DNA of 64,000 bases from Saprospiraceae bacterium. Its GTDB lineage: Bacteria > Bacteroidota > Bacteroidia > Chitinophagales > Saprospiraceae. Numbering within the stretch: the stretch's first letter is position 1; each line of letters starts with the position of its first letter. The translations under genes were made by a program, and so were the position numbers. Below are positions 7,974-15,700 of this stretch, piece by piece. The stretch lies in the NCBI GenBank assembly GCA_016714445.1, contig JADJNF010000002.1, forward strand, positions 62,001-126,000, written 5' to 3'. The notes beneath the pieces were generated by a model. It did no database searches, was not told the DNA's origin, and was given only the letters and a program-made list of their open reading frames with translations.

Positions 7974-8906
7974 TTAACTGGACAAGTATTTTGCAATTTC
8001 ATAATCAATTTCGCCATTAAATTGATAAGAAATGAATCCAAATTGTCCCACAGGATTTATTTCCAAAAAATAATAATTCATATCATTGATACTGTATAGG
8101 AAATCAATTGAACCAGTTTTGAGTTTAATAGCATTTGACAATGAAATTATTTGTTCAATAATATAATCTGGTAGTTTAATTGGAATAAGTCTTTTATTTG
8201 TGAATAATCTTGAATCATCTTTGCTAAACATATCAGAGCTATGAATTTCACAAGCATAATATTTTGATCCAATATAAAACACTCTTACTGAAATTGCTGG
8301 AAATATGTTTTCTTGAATTAATGAAAGCGCATTTATTTTATGGTAATCATCTTTCTTTATCTCCACTGTATAGTTAACTTTTGCATATTTTTCAGTATAA
8401 TTTATTAAAAGTTCCGAAATACTTTTTGTTACTACATTGACTTTTCCAAAATTTTTATTTATTGATTTACCATCTCTAGTAATTAATGTTGGTGGAATTT
8501 TCATTCCTAGATTAGCTGCAATATTCAAAGTAATTAATTTATTAATATTTTGATTATGAAAACTACCTAGACATTTCTTCTGTTCTAGAGCCCAAATAAA
8601 AAACTGTTTTAATGAATTAAATTCAGATTTTAAAAAACCTTGAAGTTCCTTTTTTGGAGATGAATACTCTACATCTAACTTTAAATTGCCAATATGTCTA
8701 AACCAAACACTATTAATTTCAGAATACTTTAAATTAAGACTATTAATCTCAAAATTAAAATCAATATTTTCATTATTTATCTCAATTTCATTAATTTTAA
8801 TAGAATCGAATTCTGTTACTCTGATGTATCTCGCATTTAAATGTATTAACCAATCTATAACATGGTTCACACTATTTTCCGAATTTTTTGTAAAAATCAT
8901 TATCAT
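7974..8906 (-). CDS. gwsG: ATP-grasp peptide maturase, grasp-with-spasm type (GwsG)
   Basis: A 310-residue cytoplasmic ATP-grasp enzyme of the graspetide-maturase type. Seen: an N-terminal pre-ATP-grasp domain with SVWFRH near 64-69, an ATP-binding central region with NLGMKIPPTLIT near 132-143, and a metal-binding end SIDFLY and FLEINPVGQFGF near 273-294, where Asp, Glu and Asn ligate magnesium. ATP-grasp maturases phosphorylate Asp/Glu side chains of a precursor and form ester or amide crosslinks. The general look fits GwsG of the grasp-with-spasm systems, as I remember the family. ATG at 8906, with a second at 8900, preceded by AGG-like bases. It lies 6 bases after the EreA/ChaN-like gene, so it is part of one operon. 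No catalytic residue is obviously missing. Confidence 0.85.
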   Translation of the reverse strand: MIMIFTKNSENSVNHVIDWLIHLNARYIRVTEFDSIKINEIEINNENIDFNFEINSLNLKYSEINSVWFRHIGNLKLDVEYSSPKKELQGFLKSEFNSLKQFFIWALEQKKCLGSFHNQNINKLITLNIAANLGMKIPPTLITRDGKSINKNFGKVNVVTKSISELLINYTEKYAKVNYTVEIKKDDYHKINALSLIQENIFPAISVRVFYIGSKYYACEIHSSDMFSKDDSRLFTNKRLIPIKLPDYIIEQIISLSNAIKLKTGSIDFLYSINDMNYYFLEINPVGQFGFISYQFNGEIDYEIAKYLSS

Positions 8907-8912
8907 GGTTAC

Positions 8913-10085
8913 CTAAAATTTCAAACAAGAAATAAAATGAGTTTCACCTTTAACAATTTTGTACATAAATATCTGGGAATCAATGGGTAAGTTTATTGAA
9001 GTTATTTCATTTTGGTGTCTATAAATACCAATTGGATTAATTTTACATAGGTCATTAAGGTTTTTACTATTATAAAAGTATAAATCATAGGCCAAATACT
9101 CTTTTGGTATATCAAATTTTCTATAAATTCGATATACCTTATTAAGATCTGAGAGAGTAGCATTATAAGTCGGATGTATAATTTCAGTCTCATAATTCTT
9201 CCATATAGTGAACTGAACCATAGAATCAATCAATACAGATGGTTCAATTACCAAATTAATTTTTTTTCTAATTTTATCTTGAATTTGAGATGAAATTTCT
9301 TCATTTAAATTAATTTGGTTGATTGACATTATTTTAAGTTTAGGATCTTCTTTTTCTAAATAGCTCCTTAGAAATGCATTTTGTTTGAAATTATGACCAA
9401 ATCCGCAAAATATCAACAGCTTCCCATTTTCAACATTCCATTTGCTGAGAATATTCTTACACATATCATAATCTCGTACTTTTACTTCTATTTCTCCATA
9501 CTTATCGGAATTGTAATTGGGTTCATAACCAAAAACTTCAAAACCTGATTCAACAGCACACTTTATAAAATTGCTATAAAATACTTCTTTAGTGTAATAA
9601 CCTAAATCATGATTTATACCTTCTTCGGTAAGTATTGGTATCTCTTGATCATAATATACTGCTTCCAATGCCAAATATTTATATCCATTCTTTTTTAGAG
9701 TTTCCAGTAAAGAATGTGCAAAAACTCTATGTTGAGGAAGATAGTGATTTTCGTTTAACATAATAATGTCATATTTTTCTGCATTTTTTGCCAAAAAATC
9801 AGTTGCCGGTATAATTGATAAGTTTTGAGGTAATTGAAAACTATCTAAATCACCATATATAGAGGAATGGTCTAATTTATTTATTAATGCAAATGCATTT
9901 TTATAAAATCCAAAGCGCTGAAATTCATTAATATACGCATCTATTGTGTCAGGATTATTTTTATTAACATAATTATGAATTGAGTCAAATGAAGGAATAT
10001 TACACTTTATTGATTTATTTTGAATATTGCAACTATTCAAAATAAATATTAAGTTTAACATGAGAATTAAATATCTTGTTTGCAT
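8913..10085 (-). CDS. EreA/ChaN/Tiki-fold lipoprotein of the RiPP operon
   Basis: A 390-residue lipoprotein: hydrophobic N-terminus ending in NSC near residue 19. The main domain has LNENHYLPQHR around 108-118 and YLALEA shortly after, the Glu/His signature shared by the erythromycin esterase, ChaN haem-binding and Tiki protease superfamily, then a FGYE motif and a GFGHN motif further on. I chose the ATG at 10085 over the TTG at 10091. It overlaps the end of the SPASM-like maturase gene by 19 bases and is followed after 6 bases by the ATP-grasp maturase, so it is embedded in the modification operon rather than merely nearby. The activity is unknown. Hydrolysis of a peptide ester bond, processing or immunity are possible. 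Confidence 0.75.
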   Translation of the reverse strand: MQTRYLILMLNLIFILNSCNIQNKSIKCNIPSFDSIHNYVNKNNPDTIDAYINEFQRFGFYKNAFALINKLDHSSIYGDLDSFQLPQNLSIIPATDFLAKNAEKYDIIMLNENHYLPQHRVFAHSLLETLKKNGYKYLALEAVYYDQEIPILTEEGINHDLGYYTKEVFYSNFIKCAVESGFEVFGYEPNYNSDKYGEIEVKVRDYDMCKNILSKWNVENGKLLIFCGFGHNFKQNAFLRSYLEKEDPKLKIMSINQINLNEEISSQIQDKIRKKINLVIEPSVLIDSMVQFTIWKNYETEIIHPTYNATLSDLNKVYRIYRKFDIPKEYLAYDLYFYNSKNLNDLCKINPIGIYRHQNEITSINLPIDSQIFMYKIVKGETHFISCLKF

Positions 10086-11047
10086 AAACAACCATTTTTA
10101 TAAAAGTATTCATTATTAGTACTATCAAATTCTGGAATTCTTGGATCATTACAACAATATCTAAAGATTGAAGAATTACAATCTCTTATTTTCGATTTTG
10201 GTAGTTGAATTTCTTTAGGAAAGTGATTTTTATCAAATATTAAATCCCAATTGATAGTATCGAAGAAGTAATTTCCAAATTCAGGAAATCTATTTAAATT
10301 TTCAAATTTCAAATAACCAAATTCATCCAACCAAATTTTTTTGTAATAGAATAAATTATTTTTTAATGCCATATGGAAAGATACTCTGTTAATTGAATGG
10401 TATTCCTTTGATGGAACCAAAATTTCAAAATCACTTAAGTTTCTATCTGTTTTAATTATTTGAATATTATTACCTTGTAAATTAATAATTTGTTCAGTGA
10501 CATTTGCATTATATAATATGACTTTTGATATTTTTTTAAAGGTATTCTTGATTTTGGAAAAAAAATTAAATTTATTTTCTTCAAATTCTGTTACAATCTC
10601 AATATTTAAAACTGATGGGTTTATATCCAAATTTTCTAAAAGTTTTGTCAAATGTAAAACATTAAATATTTTTACATTAAATATAACATTTAAACAATTT
10701 GGAAGATTTTTTAAAAAGCCCTCAATATCAAATTTGTTACCAAACTCAACATAAAAAGTGTTTAATTGAAAAGGAAGGAAATAATTGTTTGTAGGTATGA
10801 TGTACTTATTCAGTTCTTTGTAAGATGTTATCAATCCATAGTTGCAAGAAGTAATTTGTTTTTCTATCTCACTTGAAATCTCATGGCAAAAGATAAAATT
10901 TTGAAATTCATTTAGATCAGTTTCATTGTTATTTTCTAAATATAACAATAATATCTCAGAATTATCTAAATCATATAATGCTGAACATTTAGATCCTCTA
11001 ACGAATTTAATACCGTTATAAAGTAAAATTACACGTATATCTTCCAC
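10067..11047 (-). CDS. gwsS: SPASM-domain-like peptide maturase, degenerate (GwsS)
   Basis: A 326-residue protein resembling the SPASM partner of grasp-with-spasm RiPP systems. The N-terminus (IKFVRGSKCSALYDLDNSEI) fits the family opening. The C-terminus keeps the FRYCCNDPRIPEF block and a CLC pair near the end. Compared with the usual C-x2-C, FRY-x-C, DCR pattern, the second Cys of the first pair is Ser (CNSS) and the DCR Cys is Pro (DPR). No CxxxCxxC radical-SAM motif is visible. The start is GTG at 11047, sharing one base with the stop of the upstream 61-residue gene, and an in-frame TGA four codons upstream rules out a longer form. The iron-sulfur sites look incomplete, so it may act as a binding partner instead of an enzyme. 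Confidence 0.75.
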   Translation of the reverse strand: MEDIRVILLYNGIKFVRGSKCSALYDLDNSEILLLYLENNNETDLNEFQNFIFCHEISSEIEKQITSCNYGLITSYKELNKYIIPTNNYFLPFQLNTFYVEFGNKFDIEGFLKNLPNCLNVIFNVKIFNVLHLTKLLENLDINPSVLNIEIVTEFEENKFNFFSKIKNTFKKISKVILYNANVTEQIINLQGNNIQIIKTDRNLSDFEILVPSKEYHSINRVSFHMALKNNLFYYKKIWLDEFGYLKFENLNRFPEFGNYFFDTINWDLIFDKNHFPKEIQLPKSKIRDCNSSIFRYCCNDPRIPEFDSTNNEYFYKNGCLCKQDI

Positions 11048-11232
11048 TATAATCTTTCATAATTTATGTAAATAAATAGATCATCCTTATAATTCCCATT
11101 ATTTTCGGTAAAACTTGAATTCATGTAACGTGTATTTACTGTTGAATCTGATTTATCTCTATCGCTTCTAAATTCTAAATCAATTACTTGAATATTTTTT
11201 AAAGTTTCAGGGACTATATTTTTTTTTCTCAT
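11047..11232 (-). CDS. 61-residue peptide between precursor and maturase genes
   Basis: A small, hydrophilic, Asp/Asn/Ser-rich peptide with no cysteines, no double-glycine site and no signal peptide. Its stop overlaps the maturase GTG by one base, so the two are translationally coupled, and it lies after a hairpin that follows the precursor gene. It may be a second, non-canonical substrate or a leader-binding accessory protein. I do not recognise a family. ATG at 11232 is preceded by an A-rich stretch typical of Bacteroidota translation starts. Confidence 0.55.
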   Translation of the reverse strand: MRKKNIVPETLKNIQVIDLEFRSDRDKSDSTVNTRYMNSSFTENNGNYKDDLFIYINYERL

Positions 11233-11252
11233 ATCTAGTAAAATTTAAGAAT

Positions 11253-11280
11253 GCCCTGTTAACCAATTAATTAACAGAGC
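11253..11280. promoter_or_regulatory. Hairpin between precursor and maturase genes
   Basis: An inverted repeat (CTGTTAA at 11256-11262 with TTAACAG at 11271-11277, extended by GC pairs outside one mismatch) lies directly after the precursor gene on the minus strand. It is not followed by a strong T-tract, so it is more likely a processing or partial read-through element. Such stems are common after RiPP precursor genes and would keep peptide mRNA above maturase mRNA. Confidence 0.5.
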
Positions 11281-11292
11281 ATAATTTAATTA

Positions 11293-11457
11293 TTAACAGT
11301 CGGTTTCATGATGAATTATTGGGTCATGGCCACCTCCACCACCTGGGGTACATGTCCATTGATCAGAACATCTACAATTGTCAACACAAGTATCATAATA
11401 TCCTCCAACAATCTTATTAGTAGAAGTTAATCTTTTAATTTCAAATTTCTCTAACAT
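11293..11457 (-). CDS. Double-glycine RiPP precursor peptide with Cys-rich core
   Basis: A 54-residue peptide. The leader (MLEKFEIKRLTSTNKIVGG) ends in Gly-18/Gly-19, the classic C39 cleavage site. The predicted core, residues 20-54, starts YYDTC and contains five cysteines (24, 28, 30, 36, 54), a run of five glycines (39-43) after TCTP, and acidic residues plus Thr/Ser suitable for ATP-grasp ester crosslinks. It is on the same strand as the SPASM-like and ATP-grasp maturases and follows a long, hairpin-bearing leader region. An odd number of cysteines and a terminal Cys are unusual. The combination of double-glycine leader, adjacent maturases and C39 remnant makes a modified secreted peptide the best explanation. 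Confidence 0.75.
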   Translation of the reverse strand: MLEKFEIKRLTSTNKIVGGYYDTCVDNCRCSDQWTCTPGGGGGHDPIIHHETDC

Positions 11458-11499
11458 ACTTTAAATATTTTTAAAAATCTCCCATCTCTTTTTAATCGC

Positions 11500-11600
11500 C
11501 TCCCCACACTACATGGTTCCGCCGGGTTCAGGTATCTCCCGTCTGCTTGTCACATCACCGCTGGCCGGCAGCTTTGAGAAAGGTTGCAGAAATCCCTTTT
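11500..11600. other. GC-rich, possibly structured segment upstream of the precursor gene
   Basis: Within the 444-base gene-free stretch 11458-11901, this roughly 100-base segment is about 55-60% GC by eye, in contrast to the very AT-rich operon that follows. It contains self-complementary words such as CTGGCCGGCAG. I do not recognise it as a known riboswitch, SRP RNA or 5S RNA, and no convincing protein is encoded in any frame. It would form part of the 5' leader of the precursor mRNA if transcription starts near 11620. Confidence 0.35.
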
Positions 11601-11627
11601 TTGTATCGTTTGATCATAAATACGATG

Positions 11628-11662
11628 CAAACATACAGGCAGTGAGCGCCAAATTTTGGCGC
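11628..11662 (-). promoter_or_regulatory. Candidate precursor promoter with overlapping palindromic operator
   Basis: On the minus strand a TATGTTTG -7-like element (11628-11635) is preceded by a near-perfect palindrome GCGCCAAA-T-TTTGGCGC (11646-11662). The palindrome covers the region where the -33 element would sit, a position suited to a repressor such as the HTH protein encoded at 11902-12222. TTTG to TATG spacing within the palindrome is only 14 bp, so the promoter call is weak and the palindrome is the stronger observation. Confidence 0.4.
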
Positions 11663-11901
11663 CGGACAAATTATTTTTCATTTTTTTATAATTATTTTTC
11701 CTTGCCTTTTTTAGCAGAAAATCATACTTATAGAATAATATTTTGTATATCTGTATTTATCGCTTTGCCCATTCAATATAGTATGGCGCATCCTTTGATG
11801 TGACGGTATTATGATTGGATTTTTGGATGATGTCGCCTTTGATGCATTTAATCGATTTTTCTTAAATCGAACGCTAATTCCCGCGAATTACACAAATTAT
11901 T

Positions 11902-12222
11902 TTAGGGCTGTCCCAGGTTCTGTATGTTTTCAAAACCTGTAAAGTCCAAACAAGGCTTATAGCCACCTTTTATTTTAAATAGATCCTGATTGCCTACCGT
12001 AATCCGAAACTCGTATGACACAGACTCTTTTAATATGTAAGAGTTACTGTGTTTACAGTATTCTATAGGATACCCTTCTTCTCTCATTTCTTGTATGAGC
12101 CTCTGCACTGAACGTTTGCTCATATCTAGATTTGATGCCAGGGTTGCGGCATCTCCGGTTGCACTTCTTTTAATCAGACAAATCACTCTGTCTACCAATG
12201 CTGCATTCTCAATCAACTTCAT
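11902..12222 (-). CDS. Small HTH transcriptional regulator
   Basis: A 106-residue protein with an N-terminal winged-helix HTH_11-type domain: VDRVICLIKRSATGDAATLA, then MSKRSVQRLIQEMREEGYPI as recognition helix and wing. The C-terminal 40 residues are a short family tail (FRITVGNQDLFKIKGG). Such short HTH proteins are frequent upstream of Bacteroidota double-glycine peptide loci, as far as I recall. It lies on the same strand as the RiPP operon, about 440 bases upstream of the precursor, next to a palindrome it could bind. Regulation of that operon is an inference. Confidence 0.75.
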   Translation of the reverse strand: MKLIENAALVDRVICLIKRSATGDAATLASNLDMSKRSVQRLIQEMREEGYPIEYCKHSNSYILKESVSYEFRITVGNQDLFKIKGGYKPCLDFTGFENIQNLGQP

Positions 12223-12261
12223 TTTTTTAAGTTTTTATATGTATGTAATAATATTCAAGGG

Positions 12262-12278
12262 CCACAGGCAGTCTGTGG
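12262..12278. promoter_or_regulatory. Small hairpin upstream of the HTH gene
   Basis: CCACAG-GCAGT-CTGTGG forms a perfect six-pair stem with a five-base loop in the leader of the HTH gene. No function is assigned. Confidence 0.4.
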
Positions 12279-12412
12279 GACAAAATAATACTATAAAAAT
12301 GAATGCGATATGAAATGCCGGCAACGGAAGTTAGTCTTTTCCCGTACATCATTTTACACCACATTGTCAAAAACAAATACACATCACATATAATTTTACA
12401 AGTGATGCCTTC

Positions 12413-12445
12413 GATCAGGTATAAATAATCCTATTATTCCTGATC
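12413..12445. promoter_or_regulatory. Hairpin in the gene-free stretch before the giant gene
   Basis: GATCAGG (12413-12419) pairs with CCTGATC (12439-12445), and inside it AATAAT pairs with ATTATT around a CCT loop, with a four-base bulge. Apart from this, the hairpin at 12262 and the terminator at 12731, I see nothing in the gene-free 12223-12786 stretch. Confidence 0.45.
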
Positions 12446-12730
12446 AAAAGAAAAACAATAACCAAAGTCCCCGAAAACTTATGTTCTTCAGGCTTCTGAT
12501 TACGGCTTTTTACCATTGGATGCCCAGGCTTTCTCACAGCATATAGCATCCCTATTTATTCTCAACAACGGGTGCGTCGTTTAACATAACGTAAAAATAA
12601 TAAAAATATGATACGTATGAAAAAATATTACATATTTATAAATGTGCACAGCATGACAAAAATTTATCCTGCCTGAATTCAAAGACAATTATATCATAAA
12701 AATCTCAAAAAAATAACCATATAAACTAAA

Positions 12731-12764
12731 AAAGGACACCACACTTTACAGCATGGTGTCCTTT
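12731..12764 (-). terminator. Terminator of the giant surface-protein gene
   Basis: A perfect 11-bp stem (12731-12741 with 12754-12764, AAAGGACACCA/TGGTGTCCTTT) and a 12-base loop, followed on the minus strand by TTTAGTTTAT. It lies 22 bases after the stop of the 3500-residue gene. Confidence 0.85.
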
Positions 12765-12786
12765 CAGTAATAACTTTATAATATCA

Positions 12787-15700
12787 CTATTTTATGTTCA
12801 GCATCTTCATCGTTTTTACTTCACTGCCAAATGTAAGGTCATAAAACAATATACCGGAAGTCCCAAGTTGTTCTTTGGTAAGCATTATTGAATGATCCCC
12901 TTTGTTGAAAAATTCTTTTGCCGTATAAATAATTCTTCCGGTAACATCTCTGACTTTCAGCATCACTTCACCGGCAAATGGTACCCTGAAGTTGATATTG
13001 GTCTGATTATTCCACGGATTTGGCGTGTTGCCCAATACTTCGAAATCATTGTCTCCTGCGACATTACTAAACTTCAACCCTAAGGTTCGGGTTTCATTGG
13101 AAGATGTATAATATTCAGGGATCAAATGGTTATTTGCCAAAGCAATCATATTGGATGTTTTGTCTGCCTGCTCTGAAGTTACATGGATATCAAACAAATG
13201 ATCTCCTGATTTCAAAACAACACCGGAAGTACTATGCCATGAAATCGTAAGTACCCCGCCAGCATAATGATAATGGTAATCTTCGATTTTAAGCATGGCA
13301 GGATTCAAGCTTACAGATGATACTTTTCCTGTCTGCAAAGTCATTTGAAATCCATGTACTTCAGCATCAGCAGAAGCATGTACAGCTATGATATTGTCCC
13401 CTTTTACTATCGCCTTGTCGGAAATGAGCAAAGATAATTCCGCTGAACGCTTACCAACATTTGGAGACAATACATTGGTTACATAACTATTGTTTACATC
13501 CCCTGTTTTCACGCCAATCCAGTCTATTCGCATGCTGGATGTCAGTGCTTCGATGTGATATTTTTCAGGAAGTGGATTTATAAACGGATCTTTTGCATCC
13601 GGAAATACATACCCATTGTCTATCATTCTCCAGCTTGTATTGGACGGGAATTTATCATGAATGCCCAGCAATACCTTCCTGAGTTGAACCATATCAGCAG
13701 CTGTAATCTTACCATCTTTGTTAACATCGGCCGCGATTATTTTGTACGGAGAATTCAGTTCTTCTGTCTTAAGGATATGTCTTTGTATATAGATGAGATC
13801 CAAAGTGCTCACTCCTTCCAAAGGATTGTCATTTCTTGTTGGAATTAAATCGTACTCTCCACCTGGATCCATGTACGGGAATTTATATTTTCCGGTCTGA
13901 TCTGATTTGAGTGGAGTCATTCCACTGCCACTCATGTTTACAAAAACATTTGGAATAAATTGACCTGCTTCATTTTTTACATTTCCAGCGACTGTAACCA
14001 AACCATTAGAACAGAACCCATCCGGATCAAGAGGAGTAGCAATGGTACTACATGAATCCATAACCACTCCATCAAACCAGAAGTAAATCTTTATAGGAAT
14101 ATCCAGCATCACATCATCACAGAAATAGGTCCTTAAAGTGTCATTGATATCTGTATTGCTGTACGAAGCTTTGATAACCACATCATCCGTACAGGCTACT
14201 TTTATTTTGACATGTGAACTTACACCATCTGTAACACTCGGTGGATTATTATCGCGAATCCTCGGGAAGGTCTTATTACACCTTACATCTGTAGATGAAT
14301 TGTCAATGACTATTATCGTAACATTAAAAGTAGCCGTGACGTTACCACACGCTTCGAGTGCAGTCAAAACGACATTTGTAGTGCCGACTGGATATGTACC
14401 TGATAAGTCAAACGAAGGTAAATTATTCACGCTATTGGATAATATCAAACTACTGCAACCTGAAGCCTGATGCAATATACCTGCAAGCGAAGCTTCACAC
14501 TCCACCAAATTGGGTAGCAATGTAATAGTATCCGGTCCTGTAATCACCGGCTCCTCCACTATTACAAAAATCGTTTGTACCTGTGAAAATATTCCGTTGT
14601 TTGTACCCATCACCAATTGACAGGAATCAATGACCAACCAGGTTCTCATAATTGTATCAGCACAAACCGGATTGGAAGGTGTGACATCATCCGTGTATCC
14701 TACAAACAGACCTGAACATGTTGCACTATTTTGTGTAAACTGAACATTTCCTGTGACACCAGGCAAAACACCATTACAATTAGACACAGAAATGTCTGGT
14801 GGGAAAATGATATTGGCTGCTGTAATCGGATTATTGTTCTGAATGGTAACAATCTGAACACATTGAGAAGTATTACCACTATTGTCCGTTGCTGTAAATG
14901 TTCTGATAATTTGTCCGAGATCACATTCGTTCAGATTAAAGATCGGAAGTTCAGTCAAGACTAAACCCACTAAACAATTATCTGAAGCTGTTGCATTGCC
15001 AAATACAGACAGAGGTGAGTTAGGATTATAATTTTCACAATTTACGGTAATATTAGCCGGACAAACCAAAACAGGATCTATGGTATCCCTTACTGTGACC
15101 TGAGCAGTACAGGACAAAGTTTGATTATTATTTGTATTGGTAACTGTCAGTGTTACTACCCTGACTCCTACGTCGTTACAGAAAAACATGGCCGGGTTTA
15201 CTGTTGCTGTAATGTTGGCACAAGCTCCTGTACTACCGGTACTGATGTCTTCAGGTCGTATAGTTACTGCACCTGCAGCATTGAGATAAACAGTAATATT
15301 CTGTGTAGAACATGTTAAAGTTCCCGGATCAACAGTCACAGCAGCAGATGTCGAAGCTGTACAGCCGTTTACATCTGTAACGGTTACTGTGTAAGTTGTA
15401 TTCGCTGTCGGAGATACATTGATAGCTGCGGCAGTGGATGTTGTGCTCCATAAATATGTCGCTCCACCAGAAGCAGTAAGAATGGTAGATTCGCCAAGAC
15501 AAATATCTCTATCGCCGGTTATGACAGCCGTAGGCTTTGGATTTACTGTGAGAACCTTTGATGCAGTTCCTGTACAACCATTGGTATTGGTCACCGTAAC
15601 TGTGTATGTAGTCGTAATTAAAGGCGCTACATTAATGACTGATGTGGTGGCTCCTGTATTCCATACATATGTACCTCCACCACTTGCCGTAAGATTGGTA

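Noticed and set aside
11513..11803. A 96-codon plus-strand ORF in the spacer upstream of the RiPP precursor
   Set aside because: Composition changes sharply inside it, it covers the palindrome and GC-rich segment, and no family-like motif is present.
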